This document shows positions 35,449 to 47,058 of a stretch of DNA of 64,000 bases, one piece after another. Position 1 is the stretch's first letter. Every line of letters begins with the position of its first letter. The translations under genes and the position numbers were made by a program. This stretch comes from Omphiscola glabra. Taxonomy: Eukaryota; Mollusca; Gastropoda; Lymnaeidae. Under the pieces are notes generated by a model, which worked only from the letters and a program-made list of their open reading frames with translations, was not told where the DNA came from and did no database searches. The DNA lies in contig OZ024811.1 of the NCBI GenBank assembly GCA_964017045.1, positions 13,235,818-13,299,817 of the forward strand, given 5' to 3'.

Positions 35449-38017
35449 TGGGTGTAGCTCAACACAAGGATTCACAGTTTAAATTTAAACAAAAAAAAAC
35501 AAAAAAGAACAACATTTCGTGCGAAGTAGTGGGCGAAGGGGGAACTCGCCCCCAGGCCCGGGCGTCAGTCAAATTTAGGATGCACCAAAATTATCTTTAA
35601 ATAACACTTTAAAAGTAAAATAAACGATGCAATCCCACGGTTGTCTAGTAGACAAAGGGCTTCAAAATTCGTCGTTTTAATTTGTCTCCCTTGGGTGGCA
35701 CTTGTATCTATATTTTAGGTGCAGTATTTTCAGACTTCGCCCTAGGCGCCGCGTTTTACTTAGCATGGCCCCGTGTCCCCAACTGTCCTAAAATGGATTG
35801 CCGGCGTATCCATGTTTTCCACTACCCATCATTTCAGGTGCCATTCTTTCAACCAACATTTTTCAGTCCAACGTTCTTGACCCACGTTGGGACACCGACT
35901 CCGGTCGGAGCGTTATGTAGTGTAAGTATGGCCTGAGGGGAAGGGAAGGGGGTAATCTGCCTCGTTAATTTTGCTACATAGTAAATGTGTGCACCGCTAA
36001 CTTTGTTTCATGGAGATGCGTGTGCATCGTTAAGTAGAGTACAGGATACATTGCCGCTTCATTAGCCCACACTCTGTGTAACGTCGATCTTACGGGGAAA
36101 AAAGAGGGTGGGGGTGGGGTGAGGGAGAAGTAATTGGTGCGGCGTCGGGGTGCATTCACGGCCGAGCTGCTCGAGAATTGGGGAGGTTTTGGCTATCAGT
36201 CCATTGTAGCAGGGCTAAGAAGTGCATAGAGGTTGGCCGAATGTCCTATATAGTGGCACGGTGCACCATTAGTTCGACGTGTGGAGGCGCCTTAATCGGC
36301 AACAGCATAACGTATTTAAATATGTCGTTTGAGCGTCAACATTTACGATTCGACAGTATTGTTTAAATATTTTTTTTTTTTTAAATTAAAAAATGTACAC
36401 CATTGAATCGAAGCAGCTAAATACATCAGTGGCACTCATGTTGGTAGGTGATCATTACGACACAGTATTGAATCATTGCATGTATATAGTGTTTTATAGT
36501 TCCGTACATAGATTTAGATTGCTTTGCAATTCGAATTGTGGCTATTACAAAATACTACTTACATTATATATATAATGTTATCCAGATATAAAGATAACTA
36601 TTTAAAGCATCGAAAAAAAGTATTTGATTTGTAGAACGATCTATTGAAACACATTTAAATTTTAAATAAAGAACCATTAATCATGTGTATATATATATAT
36701 ATATTTATAACCGTCTTGCCTCGACAGAAACGATAAAGTTGCAGGTGATATATTTAAAAAGTGATATTGTGAGTACAACGATTACCGGAGCCGATTATGT
36801 TATAGCACGAGTACAAGTAGCACATGGGCATCAGTTAAATTTAAAAAATAGTAATAATAAAAATAAATGCACTTTAAGTTAGTTCAAAATTGTGTGATTT
36901 GCCGTTGTTGAACTTGAAGCACTCATCCATTAAATATTTATGGCCGAATTAATCCAATCAATTTTGCTCATAACTATTCCCGACACATTGCTATTTCGAT
37001 ACCGGAAAAACTGATATGAGGGGGGTATTATAAAATATTTAAAAAAAAAAAAAAAGTGGTAATACTAAATCCCGAGACATAAGACTAAAACCCGAGACAA
37101 TTACACATGTAATTTGTACAAAAAACAGATATTGCAATAAATAGCATCCGAGTACCGAGTTCCCGAGACCGAAGCTGCCGTGCTTGTGTAATGTTTTAAA
37201 CAGAAACGGATATCGTCTGCAGTTATTTCCACTGGAGGATAAATATTTCCAAGCCACAAACAGCGGGTTTATTTTTAGACGGGACAACACAACATCAACA
37301 CAGCAGGAATATTTTCTGCCTCATTATCGTCCAAAATTAATCCATTAACAACAGATCTAAGAAAGAGATGAGAGGGGTGGGCTGGGGGGCGGGGAGAAGT
37401 ATTTTCTGCGAAGAGCAGCTTCTTCGGGACTTTATTTATTTATTTTCCACGTAGTCTTTCCCAGAAGGACACATTGAAAATAAGACCGCAATGGTGTTTT
37501 TGGTAGGGTTCATTTCTCGACGATGGAGGAGGACTCCTCGAACGACTCCATCAACGCTGACCATACTTACACTGATCTCTCACCTGTCCTGTTGATCCGC
37601 CTCCACCCCCCTCCACCCCCACCCCGGCCCATGGTCTTTGACAGCGACTAGAATTTACTTGATTTTATATTATTTTATGGGTTTTTTTGTTTTTGTTATT
37701 TCTTTTAGCCAAGAGGTTACACAACATGGCGGCTATAATCAACATCGAGTAACATGCACTGATGAACAATCTTCAAAAGATAATAATAGTTTTAAAACAC
37801 TGCAGTGGTTTTTGTGTACTGCGTGGAGGGGCCGGAGGTTGGGGTCGGGGGCGGGGATAACAGTGAGGGAAGGAGCATGTGAGGAAGGAGGACAAAAAGG
37901 GGGGGGGGGTGCAGGTTAGATAGGTGTCGGGCGCAGGTGAGAGTGCGGAGCAGATGAGGAGGCAAAGGGGGGTGGGGCAGGTGAAGGGCTAGAGGTCGAG
38001 GAGAAGAAGGTCTACAG
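35449..38017. other. Unannotated non-coding sequence
   Basis: Includes an (AT)n of about 20 bp (36683-36704), A/T runs and G-rich parts (about 36103-36125, 37826-37915). Frames at 35682-35936 (+), 36178-36366 (+) and 37039-37290 (-) have no domain I recognise. No supported gene. Confidence 0.4.
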
Positions 38018-38207
38018 CAGTGGTTCTCAACCTTACTAATGTCCTCGACATTTAAATAACGTTCCTCAAATTTTGGTGACACCCAACCATAAATTATTTT
38101 CGTTGCTACTTCATAAATATGTGTTTTCCAATAGTTTTTATAGGCGACCCCTGTGTAAGGGTCGATCGACCGCCAAAGGAGTGGCGACCATAGGTTGAGA
38201 ACCGCTG
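38018..38207 (+). mobile_element. SPIN-like non-autonomous hAT transposon, copy 3
   Basis: A 190-bp element begins 'cagtggttctcaacctt' and ends 'aggttgagaaccgctg'. It has internal 'attattttcgttgc', 'gtgttttccaatag' and 'ataggcgacccctgtg'. It is more diverged than copies 2 and 4 and has small deletions. Flanks 'gtctacag' and 'gtccatgg' match at five of eight positions, consistent with an old target duplication but weak by themselves. Confidence 0.88.
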
Positions 38208-38502
38208 GTCCATGGGGATGGGGGTAGATTAATAAGTCACAAACAAATATGTGTAAATTTAAAAAAAAAAACAATATACGCAAATCTTGCATTCTGGGTA
38301 CGCAAAATACAAATTCAAACGTTTCGGCAAATGCTTTCACAGACGTAACAACAAACATTAATATAATAGTTACATTTTAATTTGCACTATGTTTGTATAT
38401 GTATCCTTCATATACCTACAACTGAAAGAAAAGAATAAGATTGGGTACAAGTCACTAGCGAAAGAATAGAAAGGGTGGGGGTGGGGGGGGGGGGAGCGTA
38501 TA

Positions 38503-38700
38503 CGGAAATGTGTTTGAAAGAAATTCCGTCGGAAATTTGGTCGAATCTTTTTTTTTCAGTTCACACGTTAAAATTTTGCGTCAAATTTCCTTATGAGCCT
38601 ATGCCTATTATTTTTGTTTTACTATATTGTATGGTGCGTTCAAAAAGGAATTTGACGATCAGTTTTCCGTCGACGAAATGTCTTTCAAACAAATTTCCGG
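38503..38700. mobile_element. Fold-back element with long inverted ends
   Basis: The left arm starts 'cggaaatgtgtttgaaagaa' (38503). The right arm ends 'tctttcaaacaaatttccgg' (38700) and pairs with it over roughly 60 bp with indels ('cgtcggaaa' against 'ttttccgtcgacg'). The spacer is AT-rich. Total length is about 198 bp with no coding capacity and no clear target duplication, so it may be a MITE of unassigned superfamily. Confidence 0.65.
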
Positions 38701-39925
38701 TAACCTGAGGGGGCAGGTCAGAGCATTATTTGTCGGTAAGTTAACAAATAATAACGTCAACGAAATATTACATGTTTCGCGTTTCTTTTCCCTCACCTTT
38801 CTCGTATGCAATTAAATTTGTTTCGTTTATATTCTCTTTCAATAGGACATAAACAAGGGTTGTTTATTTTTTTTTAGGGACCTTAGAGTTTTTTTATTCT
38901 GTTTATTTATTTTAATTGTTTTTTTAAATTTAAATTTCTTAATGTTCCATAATAATTTATGTATTCACTAACACGTATGTGGTACCATAATTGATGAAAC
39001 TGTCTCCTCACAACAAAAAAAAGTAACAACGAAGGAAGAAGTCCTCTCAGAGGATGAGCGTGCAATACTCCTAAAATAACGCGTCTAATAATAACACGGC
39101 TGATGTCCGGCGCTAATCTCTGTCTTTCTCTTCTGACCCCCCCCCCCCTCTCCTCGACCACGCCGACCTTGAGAATGCGCTTGCAACAAAATAATTAATC
39201 ATTACAATGAAAATTTTGACAACGATGTCGGCCATTCGTCTTAATGATAAATGGAAGTGACTCCCCCCCCCCCCACACCCCCATCCACTCACACCATTCC
39301 ACTAAGTGAAGCAGCATGCCCCCCACGACCCCCCCCCACCCCATGTCGCTATATTTTCTATCTTCCTCTGTTTATCCCCCTTTCCCCCCATTCACATGAC
39401 CTCAGGTGAGATTGTCACGGGAGGTAGACATGCAGACGCACTCCGCCTTCCCATTCACAAACACATCACGAATGATGTCTTCCCATCCACAAACGGGCAC
39501 ACCATCACAAGGCGTTGCAAACCTTTTCTTTTGCCTCAACCTCCAAAGCGAAATAACCCCCCCCCCACCCACACCATCCCACCCCCACCACCATCCCACA
39601 TGAGACCAGGATGGTGGAGTATAAGTAAAGGTATTTATGACCGACGCAAGAGGCGGCACGTGCCATGGATGCACTATAATCCCCCCACCCGACCCCCTCC
39701 TTACCCCTACCCATTTTCTTCAAACTAACATTTCGTAAGAACCACCTCCCCTTTAACCTGAAACTTAAGAGCAATCGCCGCACCTCCATACCTCTCTCTA
39801 TATCCTGTTGTCTAAGACAGTGCCACTAAAACTGGGTTGTCTCCGCCGGGGCCCCCATTCGCCGGTTCGCATAAAATGAGCATGTTAATTAATAAAAAAA
39901 AAAAATATATGTATATTTATTGAAT
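38701..39925. other. Unannotated sequence, C-rich in the middle
   Basis: C-rich tracts at about 39137-39150, 39263-39274, 39320-39340 and 39558-39600. Overlapping frames of 65-140 codons at 39306-39789 on both strands are low-complexity Pro/His/Thr or Gly/Trp translations of these tracts. Confidence 0.45.
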
Positions 39926-40113
39926 CAGGGGCGTCATTTCAGTTTTTTTTTCAAGTGGGCGGGTGGGGGGGGGGGGGGGACAAAACTTGGTCGGTTTGTT
40001 AAGTTGTGGAGGCGCCGCAGTAAATATAAATTTAAATAAAATCTGCAAATTCAGCGGGGTTGAGGGGGCAGGGGCAAATGCCCCACCCTGCCCTGCCCAA
40101 AATTATGCCCCTG
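39926..40113. mobile_element. hAT-like MITE with CAGGGGCRT ends
   Basis: A 188-bp segment starts 'caggggcgtcattt' and ends with the complement of 'caggggcataattt'. Flanks 'tattgaat' (39918-39925) and 'cattgaac' (40114-40121) are an 8-bp repeat with C/T changes at both edges. The body contains a 13-14 base G run and no coding sequence. The 8-bp duplication and CAG termini support hAT-type mobilisation. Confidence 0.72.
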
Positions 40114-40121
40114 CATTGAAC

Positions 40122-40614
40122 GCCAGTCACTGTGGTGATGCGTATAACTCCTGCCAGCGGTCTGCCGCACTGGACACGTTCTGAATGTCTCGTTGTACAC
40201 GCTCAATTAATCATTAACCTTCAGTAGGACGCAAAAACCCATGACATAACAAAACACTGCACTGAAGATGTGTAGCTACGAAACACTAGGTGACTTGCTA
40301 CTTCCTATCAAAGTGTTCGGTCATGGCTTTTTTAGGTTAAATTTATAGTGTCCTCTCCTGGCCTGTGTGGTCATTACACGGATCGCATAACCGTGACGAG
40401 AATGTCATCTTTATCGGGGTGGGGGGGGATGTCATTTAATGCGTAATGATGATGGTGGTCGTTGGGTGTCAGCATCTCTGCTGATTGAATTGCCCCCCCC
40501 CCCCCCAAAACCACAACTGCATTCGGTGTGCACAGTGTAGTATATGGTGATCCTTGCTGAGGTCGGTGCGTCAAGTAAGTATTCTCTCTTAGTGCTAATT
40601 AATTAGATCGTTTT
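40122..40614. other. Unannotated non-coding sequence
   Basis: C run near 40493-40506. No supported gene. Confidence 0.5.
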
Positions 40615-41007
40615 GTGACCGTGGTGGTGTGGTATAAATGACCGTGATGGTGTGGTATAAATGACCGTGATGGTGTGGTGTAAATGACCGTGATGGTGTG
40701 GTGTAAATGACCGTGATGGTGTGGTATAAATGACCGCGATGGTGTGGTATAAATGACAGCGATGGTGCGGTATAAATGACCGTGATGGTGTGGTATAAAT
40801 GACCGTGATGGTGTGGTATAAATGACCGTGATGGTGTGGTGTAAATGACCGTGATGGTGTGGTATAAATGACCGTGATGGTGTGGTATAAATGACCGTGA
40901 TGGTGTGGTATAAATGACCGTGATGGTGTGGTATAAATTACCGTGATGGTGTGGTATAAATTACCGTGATGGTGTGGTATAAATTACCGTGATGGTGTGG
41001 TATAAAG
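40615..41007. repeat. Minisatellite, 23-bp unit, 17 copies
   Basis: The unit 'tgaccgtgatggtgtggtat' plus 'aaa' is highly homogeneous. The last three copies share a 'ttaccg' variant, showing local homogenisation at the right edge. It is unrelated in sequence to the other 23-bp array at 2462. Confidence 0.96.
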
Positions 41008-41077
41008 AGTCTCAGCCTTAAAAGATATTGTAAAATAATAAATAAATAAAAATAAAGAAGAAGATGCTCTTTATATT

Positions 41078-41165
41078 CTTCTTCTTCTTCTTCTTCTTCT
41101 TATTATTATTATTATTATTATTGGTAGTTTTCTAAAGCGTGGTACCGCGGTTTTGTGCCCCCACC
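41078..41165 (-). mobile_element. Non-LTR retrotransposon 3' tail (inverted)
   Basis: Read on the minus strand it gives 'ggtaccacgctttagaaaac', then (TAA)n, then (GAA)n. This parallels the tail at 10190-10250 ('ggtaccgcactatataaaac', TAA repeat, GAA repeat). Only the 3' end is recognisable, so this is a heavily 5'-truncated or decayed copy. The upstream boundary is unclear. Confidence 0.55.
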
Positions 41166-41386
41166 TCCTTTTGTGGGCATTCAAACTTAAGCATTTACAT
41201 TTTTGCCCACACCCCAACTTTGGCCACCCCCCCCCCCCCCCCAAAAAAAAATATGCCGCAGTGCCATGGTTGCAAGGTCCACGTGATTCCTCCGCATATT
41301 ACATACTCCATTGTGCGTCGTAAATCTACATGACTTTCCCTTTGATTTATGAATAGTGCACAACTGTTATATATAATTACCGAAGC

Positions 41387-41436
<50 letters not shown>

Positions 41437-43701
41437 ACAGTCGGTTTCCTGGTGAGACGTGCGTTCATCCACGAGAGAACAATTAAACAGCACCTAAAAG
41501 ACAAAGTGTTTCGTAAAATTCATTTTTATTCATTGTTATACACATTACGCACCAGACGCACCTGCGCTATCTTTACGAATCTCATTTAACGCAGTTATCG
41601 GTAATTTTATTTGGTGAAATCAGTGGCATCCTATTTCCTTCATCACCCCTTTGAAAATCAGAAAAGAAAAAAAGCAACCTTAAGTTGGCGGGGGGGGGGG
41701 GGGAAGATGGGGGAGGGTGTTTGGGTGGTGGCGGCTGAACGTTTGATAAGCGTGTGTTGCTATCGGCAACGAGTCTATGTGCCAAGGGTCAGCTCCATAA
41801 GTTGACGGGAAGTGGGTCAGTTAGCCGTCTGCGTTTTGTTTTATTTTTATTTTTTATTTTTTTTTATTTTTTTTTTTGCGACACACTCACACAGAAAGAA
41901 AGGAACGCACGAAAGAAAAGCGAAGTTAACACAAAGGATTTACAAATAGCTTTCGTCAACATTTGACCAAGACAATTTATGTTATCGTCTCTTTCCATAA
42001 TGTCAGGGATGAGTTATTGCGCAACACACTGCAAGTCCTCGTTAACGTCTTCAGAAGGGAAAAAAAAAATGCGCAAATTAATTTTCTTTGTTTACTGGCC
42101 TTGCAGTCAAGGTACGGGGAAAAGTGGAAATGATCTACTAGACTCGACGGAATAACTCGTCCTAATGGTAGTCAATTCTATGGATAAGCTTCACTAGAGA
42201 ATGGCTTCAACATTCGTTTATATTTCAAGAGCTTTGGGAATCTAGGGTTTTTTTTTTAAATCGTAGGTTTTGCATCGTATGTTTTGGATCGCATGTTTTG
42301 GACTGCACGTTTTGGATTGTCACGTGACGGGGTTGGTAATATGCAATTATACTAATAATATAATCAGACCCACTTTCATGTAAGACTGGTCACCTTACGG
42401 CATGTCATGTCAGAGGAGCTACGTTATTTAGCGTAGTACACACAAACACACAACTTTGCGTCTAGTTTGTGAAGATTTATAAAGGACAATCGGCGCGACT
42501 ATAGTCCATGTAGTCCCGCCGTTGAAACTTGAGCTCCACCGTTGTGCGTGCCTTAGTGCGTGTAGTCACGTCACTAAAGTTGAGGACCGCCGTTGAGCTG
42601 GGTCAGTGAAAAACGTGTCAATGACACCGGGTCTACGTGGACCCGCCTTCGAATGCGCAAGGTCGTTTCTTCATTCACACATACTTTGCTTTAACATTTT
42701 AAAAAAAATATATTGTTTGTTTTTTTTTTCTTTTTGCGCTCCATTTAAATTCCTTGAATTTGAATCGACTTTCTCAGTTGAACTTGTAATGATGACACAC
42801 GTGTATGTGTTTTAACAGTTACACATGTGTACATGTTTACGTCAGCAAAGTAAGGGAGCGCGTTTTAACCTTCTACCAAACAAACGAACGGACGTTCCGA
42901 CCAAAAGCCTACTTCAAGAGAGGAAAACAATAATACATTTAATGTAAGGGTTTTACTAAATGTAACAATAGTAACAGTAGTAAATAATATAATATTGTAA
43001 AGATTGAAATTAAAATAACACAATAGTAATGTTAATGATACAACTAATGAACACGGAATCAATTATAGAATGGACAAAAATAAAACAACAACAACACATC
43101 AATTAAATATTATTATGATCAATTCCAGGGAGGGCGGGGGATGAGGGAAGGCTGGTGTATGGGGAATCGCCGATTGAGTCTTGGAAGAGTTGTTGAAAAT
43201 TTAACATCTCTACAGCACCACGCATTCGTCAGTGGCGGAGTCATATACATATTAGTGGGTTGGGGCGAGGGGCCTTTGTTAGATGTATTATTATTATTTT
43301 AAAAAAAACTTCTTATGTACGCCCAGCACCCCCCACACACAACTCACACCAAACACCCCACTTCCTATTCACATATGTCATAACTTTAATTTTCGTGTGA
43401 TACGACCGTTTTATCTACAGCCCCCCCCCCACCCCATATATATATTTATTTAAATATTGTATGCGTGTGTGAAGCTTAAGAAAACAAAATGTCTGGAGTC
43501 TCTTGAAAACCGGTTTCTTTCTCTAATCTTTTTGCCAACGCGATTCGTCAGACGAATTGTTCAAGAGGCAGCCAGCATTGTCCGGCTGCGTGCCGTCAGA
43601 ATCAAGTATTTCATTTACAGTGTGACCAGCAAACCCACAGGACTCTATAGCTCCACTGAAACAAACAGCCTCAAGACTGTATTAAATCGTTCACTTTAAC
43701 A
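41166..43701. other. Unannotated sequence with simple repeats
   Basis: C run near 41226-41242, (AT)n at about 41387-41433, G run near 41690-41702 and T-rich stretch at 41838-41876. A five-copy 14-15-bp repeat around 'atcgcatgttttgg' lies at 42253-42316. 'cagtggcggagtca' near 43231 resembles a lone hAT-like end. Frames at 42606-42815 and 43457-43699 are unrecognised. Confidence 0.45.
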
Positions 43702-43843
43702 AAGTGGCGTAGCTCTAGGGTTGCCAACATCCTACAACAAAAAAAAAAGAAAAAATTGGCCGAAAATGACGACCCCTACATTTAAAGACAAATGTGCCGC
43801 CCAGGGCGGAGCACCCTCGACGCACCCACTTCCTACGACGCTG
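43702..43843. mobile_element. hAT-like MITE, GTGGCGTAG-type ends
   Basis: Ends 'aagtggcgtagctctaggg' and the complement of 'cagcgtcgtaggaagtgggt' form imperfect inverted termini about 140 bp apart. Flanking 8-mers do not match convincingly. Its right end resembles the one near 54560-54595. Confidence 0.5.
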
Positions 43844-44053
43844 ATTTTTACAAAGGGTTCAGAAAGTGAAATTCAAGCTATATGTATAACTAGTATGCGA
43901 TAGAGCATACATTAGAGCATACATTATACCTTGACTTTGTAATACTTATGGACCTGGTGTTTGATAGTATAAAAGTTACTATTAGTTAAAACGTTTGCTG
44001 GCAGCCCCACTCCATGCATACCTTCGCCACAAACACACGCCCCCCCCCAACCA

Positions 44054-44093
<40 letters not shown>

Positions 44094-44509
44094 AAAGCCA
44101 AACCAGAAACTGAAACAACCTGCCGTGACATTCTAATATTAGTTGACCTTATTTCTGCATGTGTCCACGACGCTGGTAACACCGCTGTGTTCTAGGCATG
44201 ATGTGTCCCTTATGTAGAACACTCCGCCTTGTTTTTTTTTTTTTAAGCCACGGTGTGTTAAGACACAATAAGAGTTTTATTTAAGGTAAAGACACCATTC
44301 TTTAGACAGCTGTTAATAAATGTGCTCTTTGCATCTAAAACGATTCTTTTAATTATTAAAAACAAAAAAATGGAAGCAATATGCCAACCCTGCCATCTAT
44401 AACAGATTTAATGCATAAACCCAAACTCTTTCACAGTATTAGAAAATACAATGTGTTCTTTGAGTTTGTAAGAATATAATCTTTATGTCTGCCTCTGATT
44501 TTTAATGTA
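43844..44509. other. Unannotated sequence with (CA)n
   Basis: (CA)n at about 44055-44091. Otherwise AT-rich and unique. Confidence 0.5.
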
Positions 44510-44825
44510 TGTTTGTGTGTATATATCGCACATAAAGTTCATACTACCAGTATTTCTGTGTCTGTCTCTTATATTATATACATATATAGTTCATATTACC
44601 AATATTTATGCGCCTGTATGTTATATTATATATATATACTGTTTATATTACCAATATTTATGTGCCGTATCGTGTATATAGTTCATAGTATCGGTATTTA
44701 TGTGTCTATATGTCATATATAGTTTATATTACCGATATTTATGTGTATACATTTTATTATATAGTTAGTATTATCGGTATTTACGTGTCTATATGTTGTA
44801 TATAGTTCAAACTCCCGGTATTGAA
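44510..44825. repeat. Degenerate AT-rich tandem repeat (about 30-52 bp)
   Basis: 'tatatagttcatattaccaa' followed by 'tatttatgtgtctatatgt' recurs about seven times with variable length. It is an old AT-rich minisatellite. Confidence 0.75.
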
Positions 44826-45162
44826 TGTTCATTCTTAGCGCTAAACGTGTCATATTTTTTTTTTTTTTTTATATCGTCAAACAGAAGGAAGAAAAAAAAG
44901 ACATTCAGTTGAACACTATCCATGAACATGAAGTGCTGTGTCTGTTTTAAAACTTCTTTTCTCTTCATGCAAAAGTTTAACCCCAAAGCACGTGTTAAAA
45001 TGGAACAAATCTTTGATAGGCGCTATATATTTATTTTTGAAGCGATAAACTTATACACTTACAAAAAAAGTAAATCGTCTATATTTCTCTTTATATCTTA
45101 CTTTTATGCACAGAGTAGATTTCCAAAAGTAGATTTATATATAAAAGACTGAGTTTAAAGCT
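44826..45162. other. Unannotated AT-rich sequence
   Basis: T run near 44854-44870. A 76-codon + frame is unrecognised. Confidence 0.5.
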
Positions 45163-46530
45163 GTGTGAATGAAATCGTAGAACAAGGTGTATGTTGAAGC
45201 TGTGTGAATGAAATGGTAGAACAAAGTATGTGTTGAAGCTGTGTGAATGAAATGGTAGAACAAAGTATGTGTTGAAGCTGTGTGAATGAAATGGTAGAAC
45301 AAAGTATATGTTGAAGCTGTGTGAATGAAATGGTAGAACAAAGTATATGTTGAAGCTGTGTGAATGAAATGGTAGAACAAGGTATATGTTGAAGCTGTGT
45401 GAATGAAATGGTAGAACAAAGTATATGTTGAAGCTGTGTGAATGAAATGGTAGAACAAGGTATATGTTGAAGCTGTGTGAATGAAATGGTAGAACAAAGT
45501 ATATGTTGAAGCTGTGTGAATGAAATGGTAGAACAAGGTATATGTTGAAGCTGTGTGAATGAAATGGTAGAACAAAGTATGTGTTGAAGCTGTGTGAATG
45601 AAATGGTAGAACAAAGTATATGTTGAAGCTGTGTAAATGAAATGGTAGAACAAGGTATATGTTGAAGCTGTGTGAATGAAATGGTAGAACAAAGTATATG
45701 TTGAAGCTGTGTGAATGAAATGGTAGAACAAAGTATATGTTGAAGCTGTGTGAATGAAATGGTAGAACAAGGTATGTGTTGAAGCTGTGTGAATGAAATG
45801 GTAGAACAAAGTATATGTTGAAGCCGTGTGAATGAAATGGTAAAACAAAGTATATGTTGAAGCTGTGTGAATGCAATGGTAGAACAAAGTATATGTTGAA
45901 GCTGTGTGAATGAAATGGTAGAACAAGGTATATGTTGAAGCTGTGTGAATGAAATGGTAGAACAAAGTATATGTTGGAGCTGTGTGAATGAAATGGTAGA
46001 ACAAAGTATATGTTGAAGCTGTGTGAATGAAATGGTAGAACAAGGTATATGTTGAAGCTGTGTGAATGAAATGGTAGAACAAAGTATATGTTGGAGCTGT
46101 GTGAATGAAATGGTAGAACAAGGTATATGTTGAAGCTGTGTGAATGAAATGGTAGAACAAGGTATATGTTGAAGCTGTGTGAATGAAATGGTAGAACAAG
46201 GTATATGTTGAAGCTGTGTGAATGAAATGGTAGAACAAAGTATATGTTGAAGATGTGTGAATGAAATGGTAGAACAAGGTATATGTTGAAGCTGTGTGAA
46301 TGAAATGGTAGAACAAGGTATGTGTTGAAGCTGTGTGAATGAAATGGTAGAACAAAGTATATGTTGGAGCTGTGTGAATGAAATGGTAGAACAAAGTATA
46401 TGTTGAAGCTGTGTGAATGAAATGGTAGAACAAGGTATATGTTGGAGCTGTGTGAATGAAATGGTAGAACAAGGTATGTGTTGAAGCTGTGTGAATGAAA
46501 TGGTAGAACAAGGTATATGTTGGAGCTGTG
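45163..46530. repeat. Minisatellite, 39-bp unit, about 35 copies
   Basis: The unit is 'gtagaacaaagtatatgttg' plus 'aagctgtgtgaatgaaatg'. Variable sites include aag/agg, tata/tatg and gaag/ggag. The unit contains no tta, cta or tca, so all three minus-strand frames run open across the array (up to 526 codons, 45155-46735). A 39-bp period is 13 codons, so each frame encodes a 13-residue repeat. Because every minus frame is open I attribute this to composition, not selection. Confidence 0.97.
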
Positions 46531-46847
46531 AATTGTCCTGTCTTTTGATTTGAGCTTCGACGTACCTTTGTTCTACTATTTCGTTTCTATACATAAAGTT
46601 GCTACATAAGTACTGTTTGTGGTACAAATGCCTGCTCGCATATAGATTCGCACGAATCCATGTCCATGGAGAGCACTTAAAACTCTTCAAATATTTATGA
46701 GTATGTACGACCTCAATGCTGGGTACCAATCTCATCGGTAGTTATCCGACTTTATCATCACAGCCATCGTATCGCTCGCTTTATAAACACTTCTACTACT
46801 TGGCTTATGGCTGCGTGAATTTTGACACGCTTTGACAGTTTAGCTCG
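46531..46847. other. Unique flank of the 39-bp array
   Basis: Unique sequence encoding the first ~65 codons of the longest minus frame. No domain or signal is recognised in that translation. Confidence 0.5.
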
Positions 46848-46855
46848 CACTCATT

Positions 46856-47050
46856 CAGTGGCGTGGCTAGGGGGTAATGCCGCCCGGGGCGGGACAAGAA
46901 CTGTGCCAACCCTCTTCCACGAAACAAAACAACAAGTATGTAGATCGCCGACAATGCCGCCCCTTTAATAGAAAGAAGAAAAAAAAAAAAATTAAATTTC
47001 CGCCCGGGGGCCGAACGCCCAAACCGCACCTTCGCTTTCACACGCCACTG
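46856..47050. mobile_element. hAT-like MITE with CAGTGGCGTGGCTAGG end
   Basis: A 195-bp element from 'cagtggcgtggctaggggg' to the complement of 'cagtggcgtgtgaaagcg'. Flanks 'cactcatt' (46848-46855) and 'ctctcacc' (47051-47058) agree at five of eight positions, a weak decayed duplication. The body has 'gccgcccggggcggg' and an A run, and no coding sequence. This is the best-preserved member of the GTGGCGT group in the window. Confidence 0.75.
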
Positions 47051-47058
47051 CTCTCACC

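Noticed and set aside
43457..43699. LINE reverse-transcriptase C-terminus ending 'SLKTVLNRSL'
   Set aside because: It lacks the WNSLP-type motif and any tail repeat; the resemblance is limited to a few residues.
45155..46735. Long minus-strand open frames in the 39-bp array as protein genes
   Set aside because: All three minus frames are open because the unit has no reverse-complement stop triplet, and no initiation, splice or domain evidence exists.
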